Shown here: piece after piece, positions 36,758 through 48,070 of the stretch
How the letters are laid out: each line of letters starts with the position of its first letter
Position numbering within the stretch: position 1 is the first letter of the stretch
Source of the DNA: AP-15 sp963703665
GTDB lineage: Bacteria; Pseudomonadota; Alphaproteobacteria; ATCC43930; CGMCC-115725
NCBI GenBank assembly: GCA_963703665.1
Contig: CAVPFB010000005.1
Span: 124,001 to 188,000, forward strand
Reading direction: 5' to 3'
Length of the DNA: 64,000 bases
The notes under the pieces: model-generated
What the model was told of the DNA's origin: nothing
Database searches by the model: none
Seen by the model: the letters and a program-made list of their open reading frames with translations, nothing else
Program-made: the position numbers and the translations under genes

Positions 36758-37069
36758 GGATCGGGCGGGTTCGAGCGATTAGTACCGGTCAGCTCCACGG
36801 ATTGCTCCGCTTCCACCCCCGGCCTATCGACGTGGTGGTCTTCCACGGCTCTCGACGAGACCTGGTTTTGAGGAGGGCTTCCCGCTTAGATGCGTTCAGC
36901 GGTTATCCCGTCCGCACTTAGCTACCCGGCGCTGCGGCTGGCGCCACAACCGGTCCACCAGAGGTGCGTCCCTCCCGGTCCTCTCGTACTGGGGAGAGCG
37001 CCTCGCAAGTCTCGAACACCCGCGGCAGATAGGGACCGAACTGTCTCACGACGTTCTAAACCCAGCTCA

Positions 37070-37113
<44 letters not shown>

Positions 37114-37114
37114 C

Positions 37115-37154
<40 letters not shown>

Positions 37155-37183
37155 GACGCCGTCGATATGGACTCTTGGGCGTC

Positions 37184-37231
<48 letters not shown>

Positions 37232-37379
37232 GTCCACGTGGGACCACCGGATCACTATGGCCGACTTTCGTCTCTGCTCGAGCCGTCGCTCTCGCAGTCA
37301 GGCGGGCTTGTGCCATTGCACTCGACAGCTGATTTCCGACCAGCCTGAGCCCACCATCGCGCGCCTCCGTTACTCTTTG

Positions 37380-37410
<31 letters not shown>

Positions 37411-37664
37411 ATGCAGGGTCCCGGACCCGGAAACGGGCCGCGGTTAGATGCCAGAGAGCTCAAGAGCGGTATTTCAAGGGTGCCTCCACCCCAACTGGCG
37501 CCAGGGCTTCATCGGCTCCCGCCTATCCTACACATGAGCTCCCTAACACCACTGCAAAGCTGTAGTAAAGGTGCACGGGGTCTTTCCGTCTGACCGCGGG
37601 AACTCCGCATCTTCACGGAGAATTCAATTTCGCTGAGCCGGTGTTGGAGACAGCGGGGAAGTCG

Positions 37665-37760
<96 letters not shown>

Positions 37761-38334
37761 GGAGCGTGAACCCCTCCTCTTAACCTTCCGGCACCGGGCA
37801 GGCGTCAGACCCTATACGTCGTCTTGCGACTTCGCAGAGCCCTGTGTTTTTAGTAAACAGTCGCCACCCCCTCCTCTGTGCCCCCCACCCCTGGTTGCCC
37901 AGGAGCGGGGCCCCCTTCTCCCGAAGTTACGGGGGCATTTTGCCGAGTTCCTTCAACACCGTTCTCTCAAACGCCTGGGTATGCTCTACCAGTCCACCAG
38001 TGTCGGTTTCGGGTACGGTCTGTAGCGCCGGCGCTGTTTCCCGGAAGTCCCAGGCCGCCCCTCCAATCCGATCAGGAGAAACGGCTTTCGGCCTTCGTCA
38101 CGCACGGCAGGCGGAGGAATATTAACCCCCTTCCCATCGGCTGCGGCTCTCGCCCTCGCCTTAGGGGCCCGGCTAACCCTGCGCGGAATGACCTTGCGCA
38201 GGAACCCTTGGACTTTCGGCGTCAGGGGTTCTCACCCTGATTTACGCTACTCATGTCAGCATTCGCACTTCCGATGCCTCCACAGGGGCTCGCGCCCCCG
38301 CTTCGCCGGCCTACGGAACGCTCCGCTACCACTC

Positions 38335-38792
38335 CAGAAGACAGAGATCAGAGGTCAGATGTCAGAGATCAGAACTGCCGCGATGCAGGGCCGAGAGCAT
38401 CCGGGCGATCTCCCGGTACTCGCCCCGCCAGCGATCCGCCACATCGGCTCCGATATAGCCGAGATCACGGCAGTAAAGCGTCCAAACCTGCATTTCGTCG
38501 GTCGAACCCAACGCCATCATCACAAACCGGCGAAACTCCGGCTTCGAGACAGGTTGGCGGCCAAACCCTTCGGCCAGGTTGGCGCAGATCGATTTGGAGG
38601 CTCGCCGAACCTGGTCGGCCAGCGCCCACTGCTCGATCCGCGGGAAGTCGAGGCTCGCGCGATGCACCTCAAGCGACAGCCGATAGGCCCGCCGGAACAC
38701 CTCGAGCTCTTCAAATCCTCGAACCCACTCGCTCCTCTGATTTCTGCTTTCCATCTTCTTTCTTGATCTCTGATCTCCGATCTCTGTCTTCT
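38335..38792 (-). other. intervening sequence in 23S helix 45, encoding an S23-type protein
   Basis: It replaces the tip of helix 45: on the minus strand GCACCGAAGCTGCGGATTCC leads into the insertion and GGAGTGGTAGCGGAGCGTTCC follows it. The ends pair as a stem of about 27 bases, CCAGAAGACAGAGATC... on both sides with two mismatches, a likely RNase III site. It encloses a complete protein gene on the rRNA strand. Confidence 0.88.
38362..38754 (-). CDS. four-helix-bundle protein (23S IVS-encoded, S23 family)
   Basis: A 130-residue protein of the four-helix-bundle family encoded in 23S intervening sequences. It starts MESRNQRSEWVRGFEELEVF, has AYRLSLEVHRASLDFPRIEQWALADQVRRASKSICANLAEGFGR (the family's F...E...L..Q.RRA..SI..NIAEG.GR core near residues 30-66) and KPEFRRFVMMALGSTDEMQVW. 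AAGAAAGAAG directly precedes the ATG. It is in sense orientation with the rRNA, so translation would need the primary transcript or the excised IVS RNA. The function of this family is unknown; similar proteins also occur as bvb/avd-like accessory proteins of retroelements. Confidence 0.88.
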   Translation of the reverse strand: MESRNQRSEWVRGFEELEVFRRAYRLSLEVHRASLDFPRIEQWALADQVRRASKSICANLAEGFGRQPVSKPEFRRFVMMALGSTDEMQVWTLYCRDLGYIGADVADRWRGEYREIARMLSALHRGSSDL

Positions 38793-38859
38793 GGAATCCG
38801 CAGCTTCGGTGCGTGGCTTGAGCCCCGTTACATTTTCGGCGCGGGTGGGCTTAGATTTA

Positions 38860-38892
<33 letters not shown>

Positions 38893-39448
38893 GGCTGCTT
38901 CTGAGCCAACCTCCTGGTTGTCTTGGCCTGCCCACATCCTTTCCCACTTAGCCACGACTGGGGGACCTTAGCTGGCGGTCTGGGCTGTTCCCCTCTCGAC
39001 GACGGACCTTAGCACCCGCCGTCTGGCTGCCGACCTCCACTCGCCGGTATTCGCAGTTTGGTTAGGTTTGGTAAGGCTCGCGCCCCCCTAGCCCATCCAG
39101 CGCTCTACCCCCGGCGGTGAGCAATCGACGCTCTACCTCAATAGATTTCGCGGAGAACCAGCTATTTCCGGGTTTGATTGGCCTTTCACCCCTAACCACA
39201 AGTCATCCCCTACTTTTGCAACAGTAGTGGGTTCGGTCCTCCAGTGCGTGTTACCGCACCTTCAACCTGCCCATGGCTAGATCACCCGGTTTCGGGTCTG
39301 ATCCCGGCAACTGTGGTCCGGTGCGCCGGTTGCCCGACAAACCAGACGCGCGCCCGATTGAGACTCGCTTTCGCTGCGCCTACGCCTAGCGGCTTAAGCT
39401 CGCTGCCAAGACCAACTCGCTGACCCATTATACAAAAGGTACGCCGTC

Positions 39449-39524
39449 ACTCAGAGATCAGATGGCAGAGATCAGATGTCAGAATTGCTTCCGATCTCTG
39501 ATCTCTGGTCTCTGACCTCTGGAG
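39449..39524 (-). other. short intervening sequence in 23S helix 25
   Basis: On the minus strand ACAAGCAGTCGGAGCT leads into the insertion and GTGACGGCGTACCTTTTGTATAATGG follows. The 75 bases form a nearly complete hairpin: CAGAGGTCAGAGACCAGAGATCAGAGATCGGAA on one side and the complement of TTCTGACATCTGATCTCTGCCATCTGATCTCTG on the other. It encodes nothing and is built from the same CAGAGATCAGA unit as the helix-45 IVS ends. Confidence 0.8.
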
Positions 39525-40061
39525 CTCCGACTGCTTGTAGGCATCCGGTTTCAGGAACTGTTTCACTCCCCTCGTCGGGGTGCTTTTCACCTTTCCCTCA
39601 CGGTACTCGTGCACTATCGGTCACTGAGGAGTACTTAGGCTTGGAGGGTGGTCCCCCCATCTTCAGACAGGATTGCTCGTGTCCCGCCCTACTCGAGGAC
39701 CCATGTCCCGGTGTCCCGTACGGGGCTCTCACCCGCTCCGGCCCGCCTTTCCAGACGCTTCCGGTACCAAACACATGAGCCGCTGGCCTGGTCCGCTTTC
39801 GCTCGCCACTACTCGCGGAGTCTCGGTTGATGTCCTCTCCTCCGGCTACTGAGATGTTTCAGTTCGCCGGGTTCGCCTCACCACCCTATGAATTCAGATG
39901 ATGATACCCCCGGATCAAGTCCGGCGGTGGGTTGCCCCATTCGGAGATCCCGGGATCAACGATCGCTCGCATCTCCCCCGGGCTTTTCGCAGCGTGCCGC
40001 GTCCTTCATCGCCTCTCAGTGCCAAGGCATCCACCAGATGCCCTTTTGTCACGCTCGATCC

Positions 40062-40595
40062 AAAAAGAGCGCCCGCCGCGCCCGCCCCGTTGCAGGGACA
40101 GCCCGGCAGCCGCTCGCAGAACACCGCCGCGCACAGCGGCCAGCCCCAGACCAGACCCCAAAACCGGGGGCCTCGGCCCGAAACCCGCGCGCGCGGCCTC
40201 GCATGAAGATACTTCTCCCGGACAGCCCGAGACCCTCGGCCCCGGGGCCGCTCGCCGCCGGCCCCGATGAGCGCTTGCCCACCCGGTCCAACCCGATCGC
40301 CCGCCGCCGCGGCCCAAGGCTGTCCGCCTCGGTCACATTCACAAATCCGCTTCACCCTTCAATCAACACCGCCCCGCAACGGCCCCTCTGCCCGAGGCGC
40401 CGTTGCGGGAACCCGCTCGCTTCTCTTCCGAACCTCGCCGGCCGCGGCCGCGACCCGGCCCAGACGACAGACCCGGCCCAGACGACAGAACCAGGCCCAG
40501 ACGACAGACCCGGTCCGCCGTCCTCCGATCGCCATCCTGCGACCGCCGGCCGCCGATCTGTGCCCGCCGATCTGGGGCCGCTGATCTCGGTTGCG
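40062..40595. repeat. tRNA-Ala to 23S spacer with tandem repeat
   Basis: About 530 bases without a gene. GGCCCAGACGACAGACCC is repeated three times in tandem at 40457-40474, 40475-40493 (one extra base) and 40494-40511. The rest is GC-rich spacer. Confidence 0.6.
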
Positions 40596-40668
40596 TGGAG
40601 GTGAACGGGATCGAACCGATGACCTCCTGCTTGCAAAGCAGGCGCTCTCCCAACTGAGCTACACCCCC
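40596..40668 (-). tRNA. tRNA-Ala (TGC)
   Basis: The reverse complement GGGGGTGTAGCTCAGTTGGG... has the anticodon loop CTTTGCAAG, T loop GTTCGATCC and a GGGGGTG/CACCTCC acceptor with discriminator A. CCA is not encoded (the next bases are CGC). It sits in the 16S-23S spacer as usual. Confidence 0.95.
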
Positions 40669-40738
40669 AGAGGACCGGAGACAGACGACCGACGACGGAA
40701 TCCTGTCCGCTGTCCGCTGTCTTCCGTCCTCCGATTCC

Positions 40739-40815
40739 TGGTGGGCCAGGGAGGATTTGAACCTCCGACCTCACGCTTATCAAGCGCGCGCTCTAACCAG
40801 CTGAGCTACTAGCCC
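40739..40815 (-). tRNA. tRNA-Ile (GAT)
   Basis: The reverse complement GGGCTAGTAGCTCAGCTGG... has the anticodon loop CTTGATAAG, T loop GTTCAAATC, acceptor GGGCTAG/CTGGCCC and an encoded CCA. Confidence 0.95.
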
Positions 40816-40934
40816 GGCGCCACGGGCGACCCCGACGCCGCAGCCGGGGAAACCCCGACCCGCGACCCGGCCCGACCCGCGAACGGCGTTCGCCCCGAGA
40901 TTCGGGAGAAGGGATGCGCAGACGGCGGCGGTTG

Positions 40935-41057
40935 CCAGAGATCAGAGATCAGAACACAGAGATCAGATCTGCCAAGCCCTGACGTTGATGGAAACCGGAG
41001 GAGCGATCATGCCAGACATCATTTCTGATCTCTGACCTCTGATCTCTGACCTCTGGA
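40935..41057 (-). repeat. spacer hairpin built from CAGAGATCAGA repeats, next to the 16S 3' end
   Basis: The two sides, CCAGAGATCAGAGATCAGAACACAGAGATCAGA (40936-40968) and the complement of TCTGATCTCTGACCTCTGATCTCTGACCTCTGG (41027-41055), pair over about 33 bases around a loop of about 58 bases. The unit is the same as in the two 23S intervening sequences. The stem ends about seven bases from the mature 16S 3' end. Confidence 0.8.
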
Positions 41058-41062
41058 CATCC

Positions 41063-42590
<1,528 letters not shown>

Positions 42591-42794
42591 TCCCAAGCCC
42601 ACCCCAAAAGGCCAACCCGCCGCACCACTCGTCGCTGCGGACAGCCGACCCCAGGAGGGACCCATTCATAGGGCCGCCAAACATTCGCTTCAATGCACGA
42701 ACGCCCAGCGACCCGCGCCGCCGTCCGCGCATCCCTTCCCATCTCCACACTCTCAATCAACAACCCCACCAAGACCCAGCCCAGCGGGGCGCCG

Positions 42795-42824
42795 CTTATA
42801 CCCCAAACCCAAAACCCCCGTCAA
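42795..42824 (-). promoter_or_regulatory. rRNA operon promoter
   Basis: On the minus strand TTGACG (42819-42824) is followed after 18 bases by TATAAG (42795-42800). Transcription would start near 42,788, giving a leader of about 200 bases before the 16S 5' end. It is the only good sigma70-like pair between soeC and 16S. Confidence 0.75.
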
Positions 42825-42884
42825 CACCCGATTTGCAGCCCGAAGACGATCCCTCCGCGAGGAAGCAGGCCGCCGCGATGAGCC

Positions 42885-42905
42885 GGACGCGGTCAGACCG
42901 CGTCC
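42885..42905 (-). terminator. stem-loop at the end of soeC
   Basis: GGACGCGGT-CAG-ACCGCGTCC is a perfect 9-bp stem with a 3-base loop that includes the soeC stop codon. There is no T run after it, so it may be a transcript-end or stabilising hairpin and not a full intrinsic terminator. The rRNA promoter begins about 60 bases further. Confidence 0.35.
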
Positions 42906-43840
42906 GCGCCGTAATAGAGGGTGACCGTGTGCCGCGCCTCGGCGAAAAACAGCCAGCGTTCGACAACGAGACCAAGTGCCGCGCCGGCAACGCCGAGCCC
43001 CGCCGCAACGGCGCCCGGCGCACCCGCGAGGAAAAGAGCGATCAGGCTCGCCAGCGCCGGCAGCGCGAACCCGGTCAGCCGGGCAATCCGGCGCAGCCGC
43101 CGCGCATGCTTGCGGGCGATGTGGAACCCCATCTCCTTCAGCAGAAAATTCTCCTCGGTATGCGGCGCCTCGAACAGGCGCACCTTGCCGCGGCTGCCGA
43201 GGGCCGTGGCGCTGGCGACGGTGCTGCGCGCCGAACTCGTGTCGATGAAGAGCCAATACCGTTCCTTGACCCACCAGGCGACGAGCACGACGGCGAGGGT
43301 CAAGAGCGCCAAAGCGGTGGCGCGCGGGGCCCACAGCCGGACCAGGAAATCGAGCAGCAGGCATCCTCCCATCAGACCAAGGGTCAGATAGTTCGGCACC
43401 ACCCATCCGTTATGCCATTGATGGATCGGCTTGAGCGACGCGTAGATCATCCCGGTGCAATAGATCGTCGCGGCGGCGAGCGCGGCGGCGGCGATGCCGC
43501 ACAGCCCGACGATCCCCCCGGTTGCGCCGAAAAACACCCAGCCGACGCCAAAAATCGCCAGCGGCACAAAGGTCAGCACCGAGAACACCCCCTCGCGCGA
43601 CAACCAGGACGAGCGCCATTGTGAGAAGGCGCGCCAGGCCCGCTCGGGTCGCCCGAGATGAAACGCCGAGGAGGCCAGACCGGCGGCGGCGAGGGTCACT
43701 CCGACGGCGAGCGCCGCGAATGCGAAGCCCGGCCGCGCCGGCAGCAGCCCCAACGGTGCGCCGAGCCCGAGCAGCAGCAAGAGCGCAAAGCCGGCGCCTG
43801 ACGAGGTCGTGAACAAGACGATCGAGAGCGCCGGCTGCAT
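42893..43840 (-). CDS. soeC: sulfite dehydrogenase membrane anchor SoeC (DmsC family)
   Basis: A 315-residue integral membrane subunit of the DmsC family with about eight hydrophobic helices, which binds quinone and anchors the catalytic subunits on the cytoplasmic face. It starts MQPALSIVLFTTSSGAGFALLLLLG; SAFHLGRPERAWRAFSQWRSSWLSREGVF and YASLKPIHQWHNGWVVPNY are typical DmsC/SoeC stretches with conserved His and Arg. It is the last gene of a leftward operon, 28 bases after soeB. The DMSO reductase anchor is the alternative name, but the lack of a Tat signal on the large subunit and the Cys Mo ligand favour Soe. Confidence 0.75.
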   Translation of the reverse strand: MQPALSIVLFTTSSGAGFALLLLLGLGAPLGLLPARPGFAFAALAVGVTLAAAGLASSAFHLGRPERAWRAFSQWRSSWLSREGVFSVLTFVPLAIFGVGWVFFGATGGIVGLCGIAAAALAAATIYCTGMIYASLKPIHQWHNGWVVPNYLTLGLMGGCLLLDFLVRLWAPRATALALLTLAVVLVAWWVKERYWLFIDTSSARSTVASATALGSRGKVRLFEAPHTEENFLLKEMGFHIARKHARRLRRIARLTGFALPALASLIALFLAGAPGAVAAGLGVAGAALGLVVERWLFFAEARHTVTLYYGADAV

Positions 43841-43868
43841 CAGGGGCTTCTCAGGCCACGGGCGAACG

Positions 43869-44618
43869 TCAGCGCGACAGCAGCCGGTCGACCCAGCGCA
43901 GCAGCCTGTCGGCGGGGGAGGCCGAGACCGGCGCCGCCGCCCCGGGCGCCGAGTCCCGGTTCGGCGCCATCCGTCCGGGCCGAGGCAGCAGGTATTTGTT
44001 GACCGGCTTGTAAGCGAGCTCCGGCATCAGCTCGGCGCCACGCCGCGCCGCCACCAGCTCCGACACCGCCGAATCGGGGTCGCCCAGATCGCCGAAATGC
44101 CGGGCATTGACCGGGCACACCATGACGCAGGCCGGCTGACGGTCCTCCTCGGGCAGATGATCGTTGTAGATGCGGTCGATGCACAAGGTGCATTTCTTCA
44201 TGACCCCCTCGTCGGCGTCGAATTCGCGCGCGCCATAGGGACACGCCCACGAGCACAGCTTGCAGCCGATGCAGAGCGCTTCGTCGACCAAGACGATGCC
44301 GTCCTCGGCGCGCTTGTAGGAGGCGCCGGTTGGGCACACGGTGACGCAGGCCGGCTCCTCGCAATGCAGGCAGGATTTGGGGAAATGCACGGTGCGTGCA
44401 CCCTCGCCGTCACCCTCTTCGAAGGAATGGATGCGGTTGAACCACACGCCCCAGGCATCGGCGCCATACGGGTCGAAATCCGGCAGCGGCCCCATGTGTC
44501 CGCCGGTGTTCCATTCCTTGCAGGCGGTAGCGCAGGCGTGACACCCGACACAAATGTCGAGGTCGATGACGAGGCCGAGCTTTTTCTGGCCCGACCGCGG
44601 CAGCGGCAGGGAGGTCAC
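43869..44618 (-). CDS. soeB: sulfite dehydrogenase iron-sulfur subunit SoeB
   Basis: A 249-residue electron-transfer subunit with four [4Fe-4S] motifs: CVGCHACATAC (near residue 24), CLHCEEPACVTVCP, CIGCKLCSWACPYG, and CTLCIDR with CVMVCPVNARHFGD. The start is GTG at 44618, overlapping the soeA stop (GTGA), with GAGGGAGG six bases upstream; a longer open frame to 45116 is antisense-free but lies inside soeA and is not coding. It passes electrons between the molybdenum subunit and the SoeC anchor. No signal peptide, consistent with a cytoplasmic complex. Confidence 0.82.
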   Translation of the reverse strand: MTSLPLPRSGQKKLGLVIDLDICVGCHACATACKEWNTGGHMGPLPDFDPYGADAWGVWFNRIHSFEEGDGEGARTVHFPKSCLHCEEPACVTVCPTGASYKRAEDGIVLVDEALCIGCKLCSWACPYGAREFDADEGVMKKCTLCIDRIYNDHLPEEDRQPACVMVCPVNARHFGDLGDPDSAVSELVAARRGAELMPELAYKPVNKYLLPRPGRMAPNRDSAPGAAAPVSASPADRLLRWVDRLLSR

Positions 44619-47578
44619 GGCCGACCTCCCTCGCGGGCTCGCGGCACCCCGTAGCGCAGGATCCGCGGCAGCCGCGGCAACGAGGGCGGATGCTCGACCG
44701 GCGGGAAGGCGGGGGCGCTGGTCCCGGCTTCGAGCGGAGCCGCCCGCTCGATCCGCACCCGCAGATCGTACCACGCCGCCTGGCCGGTGATCGGGTCGGC
44801 ATTGGCGTAGCGGTACCCGCCATCGGCCGGCAGCAGTTCCGAAATCAGGTGGTTTAAGAGAAAGCCTTTTCGGAATTCCGGCGCATCCTGATCGAGGTTC
44901 CAGGCGCCGGCGCGCTTGCCGATGCCGTTCCAGGTCCATACCGTGTCCGGGTTGACCCCGTCCATCAGCCGGGTCGGCACCCGGATCCGGCCGTGATGGC
45001 TGGTGACCCAGACCCAATCCTCCTCGGCGAGGCCCAGCGCGCGTCCGGTGATCCGGTTCAGATAAAGCCGGTTGTAGCCGAGGATCTGCCGCAGCCACGC
45101 ATTCTGCGAATGCCACGAATGGTACATCTGCATCGGCCGCTGGGTCAGCGCGTGCAGCGGGAAGGCCTCGCGATCGACGAGCCCCTCCTCGAACGGCATA
45201 TACCAGAACGGAAGCGGATCGAAATAGGTGGCGATCCGCTCGCGGTGCGCCGGCGGCGGCACGACCGGGCCGTGGCCCGCGGCGCTGAGGCGAAAGCGCT
45301 GCAACGGCTCGACATAGAGCTGCAGCACGATCGGCCCGGCGTGGTCGATAAAGCCCATTTCGAGCGCGGTCTCGAGATAGGCCTTGTTGGCGTGCTTGAA
45401 ATAGAGCTGGTCGGCGGGAAGCTGGTGCTTCCAGAAGCAGCCATTGGCGACATAGCGCTCAAGCTGGTGCGGGTTCGGCGCGCCGCGGCCGGCTCGGTCG
45501 CCGTCGGCGCCGCGCCATCCGCCCAACGGCCCGACCCCCGGCCGCCGCTCGTGATTGACGATATAGTCGGCATAGCCGCCGGGGTAGCGCGGCTGCCCTT
45601 CCGGAGTGACGAAACCGGGCAATCCGAGCCGGCTGCCGAGCTCGATCAGCACGTCCTGGAACGGGCGGACATCGCGGTCCGGCGTGACGACCGGTTGGCG
45701 GATCGCATCGCCCGGGCCGTCGACCCCGCCGATCGGCCGGTCGAGCAGGGAAATGCAGTCCCAGCGTTCGAGATAGGTCGTATCGGGCAGGATCAGGTCA
45801 GCATAGGCGACGGTCTCGGAATAATACGCGTCAGAGTAGATGATCCGCGGAATGCGATAGCCGCCGGTCGCCGGGTCCTTGTCGGTCAGCATCCGCATGG
45901 TTTCGGCGGTGTTCATCGCCGAGTTCCAGGCGACATTCGCCATGTACATGAAGAGCGTGTCGATCGGGTAGGGATCGCCCTTCGAGGCGTTGGCGATGAC
46001 CATGTGCATCATACCGTGGGCGGCGATCGGCGCCTCCCACGAAAACGCCTTGTCGAGGCGCGCCGGCTGCCCCTCCACATCCAGGATCAGGTCTTCGGGC
46101 GACATTGGATAGCCCAGCGGTATTCCCGGCAGCGGCCGCCCGGGAACGACCTGATCGGGCCTGCCGGCGGGTTTCGGCCCGGGTGGGCACGGCTTTGGAT
46201 GCGGCGACTTGTAGCGCCAGCCGCCCGGCACATCGATCGTACCGAGCAGCAGCTGCAGCAGGTGCAGTGCACGGCAGGTCTGAAACCCGTTGGAATGCGC
46301 CGAGATACCGCGCATCGCATGCAGCGAAACCGGGCGCCCACGCATGGTTTCGTGACGGCGGCCGGCCCAATCGGTCCACGGCACCGGCAATTCGATCTCT
46401 TCTTCGAAGGCGGCACGCGCGATCTCGGCCGCGAGCCGCCGGATCGTCGCCGCCGGCACACCGCAGGTCTCGGCGACCGCCTCGGGGGCGTAGCGCTTGT
46501 CGAGGTAGCGTTCGGCGACCAGCTGGAAGACCGGCACCGCGCGGCGGCCGTCGGGCAGCACCGCTTCGCCGACCGGACGGGCGGCAACCCCGGCTGCCAT
46601 CCCGCTCGCCAGCGAGCCCGACGGCTCCAGCACCTGCGGGTCACCCTCCTCGTTGCGGGCAAAAAGCCCGTCATCGGCCATTCCCGGGGCCCGGATCACC
46701 AGCCAGGCGGCGTTGGTGTAGCGGACCAGATAGTCGAGATCGATCCGGTCGGCTTCGAGCAGCTCGTGGATCAGCGCCAGGACGAACAAGCCGTCGGTCC
46801 CCGGCCTGATCCCGACCCATTCATCGGCGATCGCCGAATAACCGGTGCGCACCGGGTTGACCGAGATGAATTTGGCGCCGCGGCGGCGCAGCCCCGACAG
46901 CCCGATCTTGATCGGGTTCGAATCATGGTCCTCGGCGACCCCGAACATCATAAAAAACCGGGTGTGCTCCCAGTCGGGCTCGCCGAATTCCCAGAAGCTG
47001 CCGCCCAAGGTGTACATGCCGGCGGCCGCCATGTTGACCGAGCAGAACCCGCCATGCGCGGCGAAGTTGGGCGTCCCGAACTGTGCCGCCCAATAGCCGG
47101 TCAATGCCTGGCTCTGGTCGCGGCCGGTGAAAAAGGCGAGCTTTTTCGGGTCCGTGGCGCGGATCGGCGCCAGCCACTCGACCGCGGTCGCGATCGCCTC
47201 GTCCCATTCGATTTCTCGGAACTCGCCGGAGCCGCGCTCGCCGACCCTCCGCAACGGCTTGCGCAGCTTCGCCGGCGAGTGCTGCTGCATGATGCCCGAA
47301 GCGCCCTTGCCGCAGATCACCCCGCGGTTGACCGGGTGATCGCGGTTGCCCTCGATATAGCGGATGCCGCCGTCTTTCAGATGAACTTTGATGCCGCAGC
47401 GGCAGGCGCACATGTAACACGTCGTATATTTGACTTCGTCAGATACCTTGGGCGATGTGTCGACGATTTCGTGCGGCGAGAAATAGTCGCGCAGGCGTTC
47501 GACGAGGCCGATCCCACGCTCGGCGCTCGATGAGCCGGGGTTCGATGGCCCGCGCAGCCCCTGGTGCTTCGTCCTCAC
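44615..47578 (-). CDS. soeA: sulfite dehydrogenase molybdopterin subunit SoeA
   Basis: A 987-residue bis-MGD molybdoenzyme. The N-terminal [4Fe-4S] site is CYMCACRCG plus Cys in NRGVICGKG (Cys54, 57, 61, 89). The Mo ligand region is FAAHGGFCSVNMAAAG, with Cys179 as the probable ligand, as in polysulfide/thiosulfate reductase and SoeA, not Ser as in DMSO reductase. There is no twin-arginine leader, which fits the cytoplasmic SoeABC of sulfur oxidisers and dissimilarity to periplasmic PsrA/PhsA. The start is GTG at 47578 with AAGGA upstream. Size and gene order A-B-C match SoeABC, which oxidises sulfite to sulfate and feeds the quinone pool. DmsA-like reductases remain possible. Confidence 0.75.
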   Translation of the reverse strand: MRTKHQGLRGPSNPGSSSAERGIGLVERLRDYFSPHEIVDTSPKVSDEVKYTTCYMCACRCGIKVHLKDGGIRYIEGNRDHPVNRGVICGKGASGIMQQHSPAKLRKPLRRVGERGSGEFREIEWDEAIATAVEWLAPIRATDPKKLAFFTGRDQSQALTGYWAAQFGTPNFAAHGGFCSVNMAAAGMYTLGGSFWEFGEPDWEHTRFFMMFGVAEDHDSNPIKIGLSGLRRRGAKFISVNPVRTGYSAIADEWVGIRPGTDGLFVLALIHELLEADRIDLDYLVRYTNAAWLVIRAPGMADDGLFARNEEGDPQVLEPSGSLASGMAAGVAARPVGEAVLPDGRRAVPVFQLVAERYLDKRYAPEAVAETCGVPAATIRRLAAEIARAAFEEEIELPVPWTDWAGRRHETMRGRPVSLHAMRGISAHSNGFQTCRALHLLQLLLGTIDVPGGWRYKSPHPKPCPPGPKPAGRPDQVVPGRPLPGIPLGYPMSPEDLILDVEGQPARLDKAFSWEAPIAAHGMMHMVIANASKGDPYPIDTLFMYMANVAWNSAMNTAETMRMLTDKDPATGGYRIPRIIYSDAYYSETVAYADLILPDTTYLERWDCISLLDRPIGGVDGPGDAIRQPVVTPDRDVRPFQDVLIELGSRLGLPGFVTPEGQPRYPGGYADYIVNHERRPGVGPLGGWRGADGDRAGRGAPNPHQLERYVANGCFWKHQLPADQLYFKHANKAYLETALEMGFIDHAGPIVLQLYVEPLQRFRLSAAGHGPVVPPPAHRERIATYFDPLPFWYMPFEEGLVDREAFPLHALTQRPMQMYHSWHSQNAWLRQILGYNRLYLNRITGRALGLAEEDWVWVTSHHGRIRVPTRLMDGVNPDTVWTWNGIGKRAGAWNLDQDAPEFRKGFLLNHLISELLPADGGYRYANADPITGQAAWYDLRVRIERAAPLEAGTSAPAFPPVEHPPSLPRLPRILRYGVPRAREGGRP

Positions 47579-47732
47579 GCCCTGGTCCTTTTTCTCCGAC
47601 TTCCCGACGACCCGGCGCAGCCCGCCTGTCGCGCGACACCGGGCGCAAGACCGGGCACAGCCAACACAACACGGATCATGCCCGATTGCAACACCGCCTC
47701 GCGGCCGCTCCGGTGTGCCGCCGGCGGGGTTC

Positions 47733-47978
47733 TCAGTCCGAGTTGTCGCCCCGGAATTTCTCGTCGACCGCGGGGTCGAGACGCGACTTGTCCTGATCTT
47801 GTCGTGACATTATCGCATGGTGGGAGACCTCGGATTGCCGGCTGACCCGAAACGCCGGCGGGGCGTGCTGATGTTCGGTGATCGTCAGCAGATCGAGCAA
47901 GGCCGAATCGCCGGTCAGCGCATCCGAGCCCTGGCCGCCGAGCCATCTTGACGCGATCATTCTCCACAGCGAGCGCAT
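47733..47978 (-). CDS. small hypothetical protein upstream of soeA
   Basis: An 81-residue ORF, MRSLWRMIASRWLGG..., ending VDEKFRGDNSD. The third codon positions are strongly GC-rich like real genes here, so it may be coding. No family, signal peptide or membrane segment is recognised. It is on the same strand as soeABC with a gap of about 155 bases, so it may be the first gene of that operon. Doubtful. Confidence 0.4.
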   Translation of the reverse strand: MRSLWRMIASRWLGGQGSDALTGDSALLDLLTITEHQHAPPAFRVSRQSEVSHHAIMSRQDQDKSRLDPAVDEKFRGDNSD

Positions 47979-48070
47979 CGCCGGCCCCCCTTGGTGATGG
48001 CGCGCCGCTGATGAACCCGGAAGCAGGCCGGAATATGGCGGCGGCGCTCATTGTGTTATGACCGCCGGTG

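Noticed and set aside
43869..45116. long version of the SoeB frame starting at 45116
   Set aside because: The extra 166 codons lie inside soeA and give no ferredoxin-like sequence; the GTG at 44618 has a good ribosome-binding site.
44993..47533. 846-codon open frame on the plus strand opposite soeA
   Set aside because: It is the antisense of a well-supported molybdoenzyme gene in high-GC DNA; the translation has no motifs and is Arg/His/Gly-rich as expected for a shadow.
42893..47578. naming the operon dmsABC
   Set aside because: The large subunit has no Tat leader and the probable Mo ligand is Cys in place of Ser, so DMSO reductase is less likely than SoeABC.
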